A stretch of 64,000 nt of DNA from Sphingomonas elodea ATCC 31461 (GCF_000226955.1 NZ_AGFU01000011.1:1-64000), one strand, 5' to 3'. Counted from the first letter of the stretch, positions 9,254 to 18,526 are shown. The notes: a model not told the origin generated them from the sequence alone. A program made the numbers and translations.

Positions 9254-10855
9254 TCAGCGGCGGGCGACGTCGCGGATCTTGCGGAGCAGCTCCTGCGATT
9301 CGAACGGCTTGCGCAGCACGGTGACGTTTGGCGAGGTCATCGCGTCCAGCTTGGCCGAATCGGCGAAGCCGGTGATGAGGATCACCGGCAGCCCGGCATC
9401 GATCGCAGCCACCTGCTCGGCGACTTCGTTGCCGCTCAGCTCGGGCATGGCAAAGTCGACCACCAGCACATCAAACCGCTTCGACTGGACCAGCGCGACC
9501 CCGGCCGCGCCGTCGCTCGCCTCTTCCACCATCGCCCCGGCGGTGTGCAGCGTCTCGGCCAGCGAGGCGCGGACCTGGGGATCATCGTCGACCAGCGCGA
9601 CCTTCAGCGTCGACAGGCTGATCCGTTCGTCCCGCGCGGCATCGTCCTGCACGTCGCGGCGCGGCGGCACGGTGGCCAGCGGCAGCACCAGCGTGATTGC
9701 CGTGCCGCGACCCGCCTCGCTGTCGATCAGCAGCGTGCCGCCCGACTGGCGCATCACGCCGAACGCCATGGAAAGGCCCATGCCGGTGCCCTTGCCCACG
9801 CCCTTGGTGGAGAAGAACGGCTCCACCGCGCGCGCGCGCACCTCGGGCGGCATGCCGGTGCCGGTATCGGCGACGGTCAGCGCGACATAGTCGCCCGGCG
9901 GCAGGTCCGCAGCCACCTTGCCGCTGCGCAGCTCCGCGCTGATCGTCAGTACGCCACCCTCGGGCATGGCGTCGCGGGCGTTGAAGGCGAGGTTCAGCAC
10001 CGCCAATTCCAGTTGCAGCGCGTCGGTCTGCACGTTCCAGACGGGATCGATCCGCTCCAGCCGCACCCGGCTGAGCGGCGCCACCGCGCGTTCGATGAGG
10101 CCGGCCATGCCGCCGATCAGCTCGGCGAGCCGGACCGACTTCACGTCGAGCCGCTGCTTGCTGGAGAAGGCGAGCAGCTGCCCGGTCAGCTGGCGACCGC
10201 GCTCCACCGCGTCGAGCGCGCTCGATGTCCAGCGGATCACCCGGTCGGCATCGTCGGGGCGACGCGCGATCAGTTCGAGATTGCCCGCGATCGCCTGGAG
10301 CAGATTGTTGAAGTCATGGGCGATGCCACCGGTCAGCTGGCCTACCGCCTCCAGCTTCTGCGCCTGGAGCAGGGCGGCCTCGACATTCTCGCGCTGAACG
10401 ACTTCGTTCTGCAGTTCGGCGAGCGCCGCATCGCGCTGCTCCACCATGGCGGCCAGCTCGTTGTTGGCCTCCTTCAGCTTTTCCGCGGAGGGCAGCCGCA
10501 CCAGTGCCGGCAGCCGCACCCAGAGCAGCGCGGCGGTGGCGAGCGAGGCGCCGGCGGTCACCAGCTTAACCAGCGCCTCCACTCCATATTGCGGACTGAA
10601 CAGCGTGACGATGCCCATCAGATGCGTCATCCCGCACGCCAGGATGAACAGCGCGAAGCACCAGAACATCCAGTCGAAGCCGAGATCCCGTCGCCGCCGC
10701 ACCAGGGCGATCAGCGCCCAGGGGATGGAGAAGTAGGACAGGGCGATCAGCGTGTCGGCGACAACATGCGTCCAGACCAACTGGGGTTGCCAGAAGAGAC
10801 AATAGCCGTGCGGCGAATAATTGCCGCTCCAGAAGGCTGCAATCAGGCTCTCCAT
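9254..10855 (-). CDS. Hybrid histidine kinase with ETR1-like ethylene-binding membrane domain
   Basis: A 533-residue sensor. Residues about 25-115 form three membrane helices that match plant ethylene receptors position by position: Asp34, Tyr41, Ile44, Pro45, Cys74 and His78 correspond to ETR1 Asp25, Tyr32, Ile35, Pro36, Cys65 and His69 with identical spacings, including the copper-binding CGxTHL. Then come a coiled coil (about 123-165), a HisKA dimerisation helix with His180 in GGIAHDFNNLL, an ATPase domain (NARDAMPEGG, DTGTGMP, KGTGMGL) and a C-terminal receiver with Asp467 in VVDFAMPELSG and a KPF lysine. The start at 10855 follows a GGGGGG ribosome-binding site. Ligand sensing is inferred from conserved residues; output partners are not encoded next to it. 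Confidence 0.92.
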   Translation of the reverse strand: MESLIAAFWSGNYSPHGYCLFWQPQLVWTHVVADTLIALSYFSIPWALIALVRRRRDLGFDWMFWCFALFILACGMTHLMGIVTLFSPQYGVEALVKLVTAGASLATAALLWVRLPALVRLPSAEKLKEANNELAAMVEQRDAALAELQNEVVQRENVEAALLQAQKLEAVGQLTGGIAHDFNNLLQAIAGNLELIARRPDDADRVIRWTSSALDAVERGRQLTGQLLAFSSKQRLDVKSVRLAELIGGMAGLIERAVAPLSRVRLERIDPVWNVQTDALQLELAVLNLAFNARDAMPEGGVLTISAELRSGKVAADLPPGDYVALTVADTGTGMPPEVRARAVEPFFSTKGVGKGTGMGLSMAFGVMRQSGGTLLIDSEAGRGTAITLVLPLATVPPRRDVQDDAARDERISLSTLKVALVDDDPQVRASLAETLHTAGAMVEEASDGAAGVALVQSKRFDVLVVDFAMPELSGNEVAEQVAAIDAGLPVILITGFADSAKLDAMTSPNVTVLRKPFESQELLRKIRDVARR

Positions 10856-10927
10856 CGACCCCCCTGCCGCCGGCTGACGCCGACAGAAAATTGCGCAACC
10901 GCTAACGCACATCCGGTTCGAACGGAA

Positions 10928-11461
10928 CTACGGAAAAAACCCGGTGAGCCCCGCAAGATCGTCGCGAGAGTTGATGTTGGCGATCGATTGCGGCCAATCG
11001 ATTGCAGTTGCCCCGATATGGGACGCCCAGCCACGCATCGACGATCGGCCGCCGCCTGACAGATAGGCGTCGCAGCGCGGCGCGAGTGCGGCCTCCCAGA
11101 TCCCCAGCACCGGCAATTGTGCGACATAGGCCGGGCCGGCGTGCTCCGCCAGCAGGGCGAGCAGCGGCGCCGGCAGCAGCGGCGTGTCGCACGGCGCGAC
11201 CAGCACGCGCGACAGCCCGCGCGCGGCGGCGGCATGCAGCGCGGCGTTGAGCCCGCCGAGCGGGCCCCGCCCCCCCGCCGGCCGGTCCGGCACGCCGTCC
11301 GCCCCGTCCCGCCCGCACAGCACCACGCCGCTACAGTGCGGCAGGAGCGCGATGCGGACATGGTCGATCAGCCGCAGCCCTTCCCATTCGGCCAGCGCCT
11401 TGTCCGATCCGAAGCGGGAGGCGGCGCCGCCGGCCAAGATTGCGCCGAGCGGCCTGCTCAT
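10928..11461 (-). CDS. mobA: Molybdenum cofactor guanylyltransferase
   Basis: Cytoplasmic nucleotidyltransferase that attaches GMP to molybdopterin to make the MGD form of the cofactor. It is 177 residues. The nucleotide-binding N-terminus is GAILAGGAASRFGSDKAL, followed by GGRGPLGGLNAAL and VAPCDTPLLP with the metal-binding aspartate. It starts at 11461 with a four-base ATGA overlap with fdhD. It probably supplies bis-MGD to the FdhF-type enzyme encoded divergently at 12271. Confidence 0.93.
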   Translation of the reverse strand: MSRPLGAILAGGAASRFGSDKALAEWEGLRLIDHVRIALLPHCSGVVLCGRDGADGVPDRPAGGRGPLGGLNAALHAAAARGLSRVLVAPCDTPLLPAPLLALLAEHAGPAYVAQLPVLGIWEAALAPRCDAYLSGGGRSSMRGWASHIGATAIDWPQSIANINSRDDLAGLTGFFP

Positions 11462-12204
11462 GCCAGCCGCAGCAGCGCGTCGGGGCGGACGAGCGCGGCG
11501 AGTGCCAGCCCTGCGTCGCGCGCCCGCTCCGCCGCCAGCGCGGTCGGGGCGGAGATGGCGGCGAGCAGCGGGCAGCCGGCGAGCACCGCCTTCTCGACCA
11601 GCTCGAACGAGCAGCGCGCGCTGATCAGCGCGAAACCGCCGTCCCAGCCGAGCCCCTGCCGCGCCATCGCGCCCACCAGCTTGTCGAAGGCATTGTGCCG
11701 GCCGACATCCTCGCGGACCAGCCGGATGTCGCCGGCGGCCGAGCAGAGCGCGGCGGCATGGGCGGCGCCGGTCGCGCGATTGAGCGGCTGGTGGTCGCGC
11801 AAGGCCGCAGCCGCACGGAACAGCGCCGCAGGCCCCGCCTCGCTCGCCGCCGTCACCGGGGAAAGCGGCCGCAGCGCCGCCTCCAGATTGTCGATTCCGC
11901 ACAGGCCGCAGCTCGAATCGGTGGTGCGATGGCGGACGCGCTCGATCACGGCGGCGGCGTCGCGCAGCGTCACCCGCAGGACCCAGCCCCGCGCGACGCC
12001 GTGCGCCTCCACCTCGGCAACCTCGCCCAGGCGCTCCGCGACGACGAAACCGATCGCGAAATCCTCCAGATCGGTCGGCGTCGCCATCATCACGGCATAG
12101 CCCAGGCCATTGATTTCGATCGCGACCGGCACTTCCGGTATCAAGGTTCGTTCAAGCCGGGTCTCCGACCCGTCGGGCGCCACGCGATCGAACCACATCT
12201 CCAT
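11458..12204 (-). CDS. fdhD: Formate dehydrogenase accessory sulfurtransferase FdhD
   Basis: Transfers sulfur from a cysteine desulfurase to the molybdenum cofactor of formate dehydrogenase-type enzymes. It is 248 residues. The catalytic cysteine pair is in TDSSCGLCGIDN (Cys99 and Cys102), equivalent to the E. coli CxxC; EDVGRHNAFDKLVG and ISARCSFELVEKA are the other family blocks. The same frame is open far upstream, antisense to the oxidoreductase and glycosidase genes, but homology begins at MEMWFDRV. ATG 12198 is an alternative start. It is divergent from the oxidoreductase with 66 bases between. Confidence 0.95.
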   Translation of the reverse strand: MEMWFDRVAPDGSETRLERTLIPEVPVAIEINGLGYAVMMATPTDLEDFAIGFVVAERLGEVAEVEAHGVARGWVLRVTLRDAAAVIERVRHRTTDSSCGLCGIDNLEAALRPLSPVTAASEAGPAALFRAAAALRDHQPLNRATGAAHAAALCSAAGDIRLVREDVGRHNAFDKLVGAMARQGLGWDGGFALISARCSFELVEKAVLAGCPLLAAISAPTALAAERARDAGLALAALVRPDALLRLA

Positions 12205-12270
12205 CGGTTGAGGATAGGCGGGCGTATCCGGCAGGTATAGGGAAAAGGCACGGTTTGAAGGAGCGTATGC

Positions 12271-14532
12271 ATGGCGCGGGCAAAAGACGGGACGATCCAC
12301 TATTCCGGTCCCGAGGGCGGTTGGGGATCGATGCGCGGCATGGCGCTGGTCGCGGGCGCCGAGCGGCCGAGCGCCGACGCGCTGAAGACGCTCGCCCGCC
12401 AGAACAAGCCCGGCGGCATGATGTGCACCTCCTGCGCCTGGACCAAGCCGGCCAAGCCGCACATGTTCGAGTTCTGCGAGAACGGCGCCAAGGCGACCCT
12501 GTGGGACCTCACCACCCGCAGGGCGACGCCCGACTTCTTCGCACAGCATACGCTCACCGAGCTCAAGGGCTGGAGTGACTATGATCTGGAGCAGGCCGGC
12601 CGCCTCACCAACCCGATGCGCTATGACCGCGCGACGGACAAGTATCTGCCCTGTACCTGGGAAGAAGCCTATCAGGCAATCGGCACGAAGCTGCGCGGCT
12701 ATGATCCCAAGCGCACCATCTTCTATGCTTCGGGCCGGGCCAGCCTGGAGACCAGCTATGCCTGGGCATTGTTCGCACGGCTCTACGGGCACAACAACCT
12801 GCCCGACAGCTCCAACATGTGCCACGAAACGACGTCCGTGGCGCTCAAATCGACGATCGGCGCGCCGGTGGGCACCTGTCTGCTCGAGGATTTCGAGCAT
12901 TGCGATGCGATCTTCTTCTTCGGCCAGAACACCGGCACCAACAGCCCGCGCTTCATTCATACGCTGACCGCGGCGCGCAAGCGCGGTGCCAAGATCGTCA
13001 CCTTCAACCCCATCCGCGAAAAGGGCCTGGTCGAATTCCGCGACCCGCAGAGCATCCAGATGGTGACCGGCGGCAAGACGAAGATCTCCACGCAATATTA
13101 CCAGTTGAAGCCGGGCAGCGACATCTCCGCCATGCTTGGCATCGCAAAGCATGTCCTGGCCGAGGAAGATCGCCGCGGCGGGGTTCTCGACCACGCCTTT
13201 CTCGCCGAGCATACCCATGGCTTCGAGGCCTTTGCCGAGAAGGTGCGATCGACCAGCTGGGAGACGATCGAGGCGGAAACGGGCCTGCCCCGCGCCGACA
13301 TGATCGCCGCCGCCGAGGTATATATCCAGGCAGAGCGCGCGATCGGCATCTGGGGCATGGGGCTCACCCAGCATGTCGGCGGCTATGACAATGTCGCCGG
13401 CGTGGTGAACCTGATGTTGTTGCGCGGGAATATCGGGCGGCTGGGCGCCGGCGTCTCGCCCGTGCGCGGCCATTCCAACGTGCAGGGCCAGCGCACCGTC
13501 GGCATCTCCGAAAAGCCGGAGCTGGTGCCGCTGGACCGCCTTTCCGAACAATATGGCTTCCAGCCGCCACGCGACGAGGGCTACACCACCGTCACCGGCT
13601 GCGAGGCGATCGTCGCCGGCGAGGTGGACGCCTTTCTGGGCCTGGGGGGCAACTTCCTCCGGGCCATTCCGGACCACCGGGTGATGGAGAAGGTATGGTC
13701 CCGCATGGGCCTGACCGTACAGATCGCCACCAAGCTCAACCGCGGCCACCTGTTCTGCGGCGATACCGCCTATCTCCTCCCCACCCTGGTCCGCTCCGAG
13801 CGCGACGTGCGGGGCGGCACCCCGCAGGTGGTGACGATGGAAGACAGCCTGAGCTGCATCCACGGCTCGATCGGCGAGGCCAGGCCCGCCTCCCCGCACC
13901 TTCAGCCGGAAATGGCGATCGTCGCCGGCATCGCAGAAGCGACGCTGGACCCCAATCCGAATGTGCCCTGGTCGGCCTGGGCGGACGACTATGCGCTGGT
14001 CCGCGACGCGATCGAGGCGACCTATCCGGACAAGTTCAAGGACTTCAACCAGCGGCTGTTTACCCCGGGCGGCTTCTTCAAGGGCAACAGCGCGCGCGAT
14101 CGCAACTGGCAGACGGAAAGCGGCAAGGCCGAGTTCACCGTCCCCAGCCACCTCAACGCCACCGGCTTCGCCGATGCCGAGGGCGTGTTCCGGCTGATCA
14201 CGCTGCGCTCGAACGATCAGTTCAACACCACCGTCTATGGCTATTCGGACCGGCTGCGCGGGATCGAGGGCAAGCGCGACGTGCTGCTGATCAACCCCAG
14301 GGAAATGGCCCGTATCGGCCTGACGGAAGGCCAGCGGATCAGCCTGATGGGCGACGAATCGGACGGTGTCGAGCGACGGGTGGAAGGCCTGGAGGTGCTG
14401 CCCTTCGATCTGCCCGATGGCGCGGTGGCCGGCTATTATCCGGAACTCAACCCGCTGATCGCGCTCAGCCACCATGACAAGGCATCCAAGACCCCGGCGG
14501 CCAAGTCCGTCCCGGTCCGCATCCGCACCTGA
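12271..14532 (+). CDS. FdhF/YdeP-family molybdopterin oxidoreductase
   Basis: A 753-residue molybdenum bis-MGD enzyme of the formate dehydrogenase alpha-like YdeP group. Visible blocks include an N-terminal MMCTSCAW cysteine pair, the cofactor-region segment SSNMCHETTSVALK with a cysteine where the Mo ligand is expected, FFFGQNTGTNSPRFIHTL, GMGLTQHVGGYDNV and the C-terminal dinucleotide-binding domain beginning near LITLRSNDQFNTTVYGYSDRLRG. The usual four-cysteine [4Fe-4S] motif of FdhF is absent, as in YdeP. No small subunit, cytochrome or NAD-reducing partner is adjacent. The divergent fdhD-mobA operon supports a need for sulfurated bis-MGD. Formate is the default guess; YdeP itself is linked to acid resistance, so the substrate is open. 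Confidence 0.92.
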   Translation: MARAKDGTIHYSGPEGGWGSMRGMALVAGAERPSADALKTLARQNKPGGMMCTSCAWTKPAKPHMFEFCENGAKATLWDLTTRRATPDFFAQHTLTELKGWSDYDLEQAGRLTNPMRYDRATDKYLPCTWEEAYQAIGTKLRGYDPKRTIFYASGRASLETSYAWALFARLYGHNNLPDSSNMCHETTSVALKSTIGAPVGTCLLEDFEHCDAIFFFGQNTGTNSPRFIHTLTAARKRGAKIVTFNPIREKGLVEFRDPQSIQMVTGGKTKISTQYYQLKPGSDISAMLGIAKHVLAEEDRRGGVLDHAFLAEHTHGFEAFAEKVRSTSWETIEAETGLPRADMIAAAEVYIQAERAIGIWGMGLTQHVGGYDNVAGVVNLMLLRGNIGRLGAGVSPVRGHSNVQGQRTVGISEKPELVPLDRLSEQYGFQPPRDEGYTTVTGCEAIVAGEVDAFLGLGGNFLRAIPDHRVMEKVWSRMGLTVQIATKLNRGHLFCGDTAYLLPTLVRSERDVRGGTPQVVTMEDSLSCIHGSIGEARPASPHLQPEMAIVAGIAEATLDPNPNVPWSAWADDYALVRDAIEATYPDKFKDFNQRLFTPGGFFKGNSARDRNWQTESGKAEFTVPSHLNATGFADAEGVFRLITLRSNDQFNTTVYGYSDRLRGIEGKRDVLLINPREMARIGLTEGQRISLMGDESDGVERRVEGLEVLPFDLPDGAVAGYYPELNPLIALSHHDKASKTPAAKSVPVRIRT

Positions 14533-14548
14533 ACGCAAGCCCCGCATG

Positions 14549-14590
14549 CACAAGAACGGCCGCCGGCTCTTGTCGGCGCCCGTTCTTGTG
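14549..14590 (+). terminator. Long hairpin after the oxidoreductase gene
   Basis: A 16-bp arm at 14549-14564 pairs with 14575-14590 with a single mismatch around a ten-base loop. It follows the oxidoreductase stop by 17 bases. Only a short GTG tract follows rather than a T-run, so it is a likely but not classical terminator. Confidence 0.5.
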
Positions 14591-14637
14591 CTAGGCATCG
14601 GACAACGTTGACAAACGATCCGGGAGGAGAGGACGAC

Positions 14638-16854
14638 ATGAAGCGACATACCCTGGCGCTCGCCGCGCCGCTGCTGGCGCTGGCCGCCACCACCGCCATC
14701 ACGGCACCCGCACAGGCGCAACAGGCCGCACGGCCGTGGAGCAACGCCAAGCTCTCGCCAGATGCGCGCGCGAAGCTGGTTCTCGCGCAGATGACCGAGG
14801 ACGAGAAGCTCACGCTGGTCTTCGGCCTGTTCGGCACCGATTTCGCGCCGAAGAACTTCAAGACCCCCGCCGAGGCCCGCCCGGGTTCGGCCGGCTACAT
14901 CCCCGGCATTCCGCGCCTTGGCATTCCCGCCCAGTGGCAGACCGATGCCGGCGTCGGAGTCGCGACGCAGGGAAGCGCGGTCAACAAGCGCGGCCGCACC
15001 TCGCTTCCCTCGGGCATCGCCACCGCCGCGACCTGGGATCCCGCCCTCGCCTTCAAGGGCGGCGCGATGATCGGCGCAGAGGCCCGCGCCTCGGGCTTCA
15101 ACGTGCTGCTCGCCGGCGGCGTGAACCTGCTGCGCGAGCCGCGCAACGGCCGCAACTTCGAATATGGCGGCGAGGATCCGCTGCTCGCCGGCACGATGGT
15201 GGGCGCGCAGATCGCCGGCATCCAGTCCAACCACATCATCTCCACCGTGAAGCACTATGCGATCAACGACCAGGAGACCGACCGCTTCAAGATGAACGCG
15301 GTGCTGGATCGCACCGCCGCGCGGATGAGCGACCTGCTCGCCTTCAACTTCGCGATCGAGCGGGGCACCCCCGGCTCGGTGATGTGCAGCTACAACAAGG
15401 TCGACGGGCTCTACGCCTGCGAGCAGCCCTGGCTGCTGACCGACGTGCTGCGTCGCGACTGGGGCTGGAAGGGCTTCGTGATGTCGGACTGGGGCGCCAC
15501 CCACTCCACCGTCGCCGCCGCCAATGCCGGCCTGGAGCAGGAATCGGGCTGGCCGTTCGACGAGCAGCCCTATTTTCGCGAGCCGCTCAAGGCGGCGATC
15601 GCCAAGGGCGAGGTGAGCAAGGCACGCCTCGACGAGATGGCGCACCGCATCCTCCGCTCGATGTTCGCGCACGGCCTGTTCGAGCACCCGATCACCGCCG
15701 CACCGCTCGATCTTCCGCCCGCGATGCTCAAGGCACATGCCGACGTGACCCGTGCGGACGCCGAGGCGGCGATCGTGCTGCTTCAGAACAAGGGCGACGT
15801 GCTGCCGCTGGCCGCCACCGCCAAGCGCATCGTCGTGATCGGCGGCCATGCCGACAAGGGCGTGCTGGCCGGCGGCGGCTCGTCGCTGGTCTATCCGGTC
15901 GGCGGCAATGCGGTGCCGGGGCTGGAGCCCAAGGTGTGGCCGGGCCCGGTGATGTATCACCCCTCCTCGCCGCTGGAAGCGCTACGCCGCCAGTTGCCGA
16001 ACGCGCAGATCACCTATCTCGACGGTACTGACGCCACCGCAGCAGCGGCTGCCGCCAAGCAGGCGGACGTCGCCTTGGTCTTCGCGACGCAGTGGACGGG
16101 CGAAGCGTTCGACGTGTCGCTGAGCCTCACCGACAATCAGGATGCACTGATCGACGCGGTGGCCGGCGCCAACGCCAGGACCGTGGTGGTGCTGGAAACC
16201 GGCGGACCGGTGCTCACCCCCTGGGCCGACAAGACCGCCGCGATCCTCGAAGCCTGGTATCCGGGCACGGCGGGCGGCGAAGCGATCGCCAACGTGCTGA
16301 CGGGCAAGGTGAACCCCTCGGGCCACCTGCCCGCGAGCTTCCCGCGCAGCCTCGCCCAGCTGCCCAAGCCCAGCGCGCCGAACGAAGGCGAGACGCGCTA
16401 TGCGGAGGGCGCCGCGGTCGGCTACAAATGGTATGACGCGAAGGGCGACAAGCCGCAATTCGCCTTCGGCCATGGCCTGTCCTACACCCGCTTCGCCTAT
16501 GCCGGGCTCAAGGCCGCCGCGCCCAAGGGCACGGTGACGGTGCGCTTCACCGTGCGCAATGCCGGCACGCGAGCGGGTGCCGATGTCGCGCAGGTCTATG
16601 TTTCGGGCAATGGCTGGGAGGCGCCGAAGCGGCTGGGCGCGTTCCAGAAGGTGTCGCTGGCGGCGGGTGCCTCGAAGCCGGTGACCGTCACCATCGACCC
16701 GCGCCTGCTCGCGGTGTTCGACGGCGCATCGAACCGCTGGAAGATCGCCGGGGGCAGCTACAAGGTCCTGCTCGGCCATTCGGCGGACGACATCGCCGCC
16801 ACGACCACCGTCACCGTGCCCGCGCGCACGCTGCCGGCGAGCTGGCATCCCTGA
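14638..16854 (+). CDS. Secreted glycoside hydrolase family 3 beta-glucosidase
   Basis: A 738-residue exoglycosidase that probably removes terminal beta-linked sugars from plant-type oligosaccharides in the periplasm or outside. A Sec signal peptide (about 1-28, ending APAQAQ) is followed by the GH3 TIM-barrel with IPAQWQTDAGVGV, KHYAINDQETDRF and the nucleophile Asp284 in VMSDWGATH, then the alpha/beta sandwich domain (about 385-600) and a C-terminal fibronectin III-like domain (about 640-738). The start at 14638 follows GGGAGGAGAGGACGAC, a strong site; the longer frame from 14608 would bury the signal peptide. Exact substrate is not readable. Confidence 0.93.
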   Translation: MKRHTLALAAPLLALAATTAITAPAQAQQAARPWSNAKLSPDARAKLVLAQMTEDEKLTLVFGLFGTDFAPKNFKTPAEARPGSAGYIPGIPRLGIPAQWQTDAGVGVATQGSAVNKRGRTSLPSGIATAATWDPALAFKGGAMIGAEARASGFNVLLAGGVNLLREPRNGRNFEYGGEDPLLAGTMVGAQIAGIQSNHIISTVKHYAINDQETDRFKMNAVLDRTAARMSDLLAFNFAIERGTPGSVMCSYNKVDGLYACEQPWLLTDVLRRDWGWKGFVMSDWGATHSTVAAANAGLEQESGWPFDEQPYFREPLKAAIAKGEVSKARLDEMAHRILRSMFAHGLFEHPITAAPLDLPPAMLKAHADVTRADAEAAIVLLQNKGDVLPLAATAKRIVVIGGHADKGVLAGGGSSLVYPVGGNAVPGLEPKVWPGPVMYHPSSPLEALRRQLPNAQITYLDGTDATAAAAAAKQADVALVFATQWTGEAFDVSLSLTDNQDALIDAVAGANARTVVVLETGGPVLTPWADKTAAILEAWYPGTAGGEAIANVLTGKVNPSGHLPASFPRSLAQLPKPSAPNEGETRYAEGAAVGYKWYDAKGDKPQFAFGHGLSYTRFAYAGLKAAAPKGTVTVRFTVRNAGTRAGADVAQVYVSGNGWEAPKRLGAFQKVSLAAGASKPVTVTIDPRLLAVFDGASNRWKIAGGSYKVLLGHSADDIAATTTVTVPARTLPASWHP

Positions 16855-16863
16855 TCGGCCGCC

Positions 16864-16894
16864 CCCCGCACGCCGCTTGATACGGCGTGCGGGG
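16864..16894. terminator. Bidirectional terminator between GH3 and Gfo/Idh genes
   Basis: Perfect 12-bp stem CCCCGCACGCCG / CGGCGTGCGGGG with loop CTTGATA, centred between two convergent stop codons. No strong T-run on either side, but the position and stem suit a shared terminator. Confidence 0.7.
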
Positions 16895-16902
16895 ATCGCC
16901 GA

Positions 16903-17922
16903 TCAACCCATTGTGATCGTTACACCCTCTTCCGCGCTACGCCGTGCCGCCTCGATCAGCCGGAGGCCGTCCAGCGCATCGCCTGCCGCAACCGGCGCGG
17001 CTGCACCGTCGCGGATCGCGGCGGCCACGCCCGCATAGAAGCGCGTATAGTCGCCGCGTTCCGACGGGATCGTCTCCTGCGAGCCATCGGGCAGGGTCAG
17101 CACGCCGAACTGTGCCGGATCCTCGGCTCCGTGGCGGGGATCTCCCACCGATCCGCCCGCCCGCATCGCCGCCTCCTGCGGATCGAGGCCGAACTTCACG
17201 AAACTGCCGCCGCGCCCGTGGATGGAAAAGCGGGGGCGCGGGGCCGCGATCATCCGCGAACTCGCCAGCACCACCCGGCGCGCACCGTAGAACAAGGTCA
17301 GCTCGAAATAGTCGTCGACCGCGCTGTTGCCCCGTTGCCCGACCACGTCCGCGCGCACCGCCTCCGGCATGCCGAACAGCACCAGCACCTGATCGAGCAT
17401 GTGCGGCCCGAGGTCGAGCAACTGCCCTCCACCCGGCGCCTCCTTCCACGCCTGCGCGAGGTCGGGGCGGAAGCGATCCCAATGCGCCTCGAACAGCAGG
17501 ATCTCGCCCAGCCGCCCGCTTTCGACCAGCCTGCGCACGGTGAGGAAATCGCTGTCCCAGCGCCGGTTGTGGAACGGCACCAGCAGGCGGCCCTGTTGGC
17601 GCGCCAGCGCGATCAGTGCGTCGGCCTCCGACGCAGCGGGCGTCAGCGGCTTGTCGATCACGACATGCTTGCCCGCCGCCAGCGCCGCCTGGGCCAGCGG
17701 AAAATGGGTGGCATTGGGGGTCGAGATCACCACCAGGTCGATGGCGGGATCGGCGATCAGCGCCTCCGGCGTGGTGGCGGGCACACCCGGATAGGCGGCG
17801 GCGAGCGCCTCGGCCCGCGAGGTGGCGACGGCGGCCAGTTCCAGGCCGTCGACGGCCGCGATCAGCGGCGCGTGGAAGGCGGTGCCGCCAAGGCCGAAGC
17901 CGATCAAGCCGGTGCGGATCAT
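16903..17922 (-). CDS. Gfo/Idh/MocA-family oxidoreductase
   Basis: A 339-residue NAD(P)-dependent dehydrogenase. The N-terminal Rossmann motif is GLIGFGLGGTAFHAPLI, the nucleotide/substrate block STPNATHFPLAQAALAAGKHVVIDKPLTP carries the conserved DKP lysine, and the C-terminal alpha/beta domain includes GGGQLLDLGPHMLDQVL. Family members act on sugars, inositols and related polyols. Being opposite a GH3 glycosidase hints at sugar metabolism, but the convergent orientation argues against an operon. The substrate is unknown. Confidence 0.9.
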   Translation of the reverse strand: MIRTGLIGFGLGGTAFHAPLIAAVDGLELAAVATSRAEALAAAYPGVPATTPEALIADPAIDLVVISTPNATHFPLAQAALAAGKHVVIDKPLTPAASEADALIALARQQGRLLVPFHNRRWDSDFLTVRRLVESGRLGEILLFEAHWDRFRPDLAQAWKEAPGGGQLLDLGPHMLDQVLVLFGMPEAVRADVVGQRGNSAVDDYFELTLFYGARRVVLASSRMIAAPRPRFSIHGRGGSFVKFGLDPQEAAMRAGGSVGDPRHGAEDPAQFGVLTLPDGSQETIPSERGDYTRFYAGVAAAIRDGAAAPVAAGDALDGLRLIEAARRSAEEGVTITMG

Positions 17923-18013
17923 GCGGGTCTCCCGAAATAGTGAGATCGGGACCTAGCGGGTGAACCGGCGCTTTCCAAGCAACCGCAGGTCCGCGAACGG
18001 AAAACCGCGTCGC

Positions 18014-18526
18014 TCAGCCCTGCCTTGGCGTCGCGCCGATCCGCTCCGCCGCGGCATCGGCCAGCCGGCGCAGTTCCGCGCGCTGGCGGAACGAGGCCGG
18101 ACCGTGCGGCCGGACATCGAGCCCGCACAGCGCGCCGATCGGGAAGGGTCCGCTGCACACCGCCGCGCCGGTGTAGTGCCGCATGCGCGGACCGGCGACG
18201 ACCAGCGGATTGGCGCGAAACCGGGGGTCGACGCGCAGATCCGGTACGCAAAGCAACCCCTCCGCGGTCGCGATGGTATGCGAGCAGAAGGCGATCGAGC
18301 GCGGCAGCTCCACTGGCTCGATCCCCAGCGCCCCGGCGACCCGCTGGACCTCGCCGTCGGTCACCGTCAGCATCGCGATCGGGGTCCGCAGCAGGACGCG
18401 AACTGCCTCCAGCAGTTCGTGCAGCGCCGGATCCGCAGGCACCAGCGGCGGCAGGCCCTGCACGGCACGCTGGCGCGCGCCCTCGTTTTCGGGACGAAAT
18501 GCGGCGGAGAAGAACTGCAGCGTCAT
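18014..18526 (-). CDS. GAF domain protein, probable sensor partner of the diguanylate cyclase
   Basis: A 170-residue cytoplasmic protein that is essentially one GAF domain (about 30-165), with TPIAMLTVTDGEVQRVAGALG, SIAFCSHTIATAEGLLCVPDLRVDPRFRANPLV and PFPIGALCGLDVRPHGPASF, the usual signs of GAF domains in two-component and c-di-GMP proteins. It has no output domain. Its ATG overlaps the stop of the upstream diguanylate cyclase gene by four bases, so the two are probably made together. A ligand (nucleotide, small molecule or bilin) cannot be assigned. Confidence 0.85.
   Translation of the reverse strand: MTLQFFSAAFRPENEGARQRAVQGLPPLVPADPALHELLEAVRVLLRTPIAMLTVTDGEVQRVAGALGIEPVELPRSIAFCSHTIATAEGLLCVPDLRVDPRFRANPLVVAGPRMRHYTGAAVCSGPFPIGALCGLDVRPHGPASFRQRAELRRLADAAAERIGATPRQG

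Noticed and set aside
11458-15960. A 1500-codon open frame on the minus strand
   Set aside because: Only its last 248 codons (11458-12204) are real, as fdhD. The remainder is antisense to the oxidoreductase and GH3 genes, His/Arg/Gly-rich and without any family resemblance; high GC keeps the frame open.
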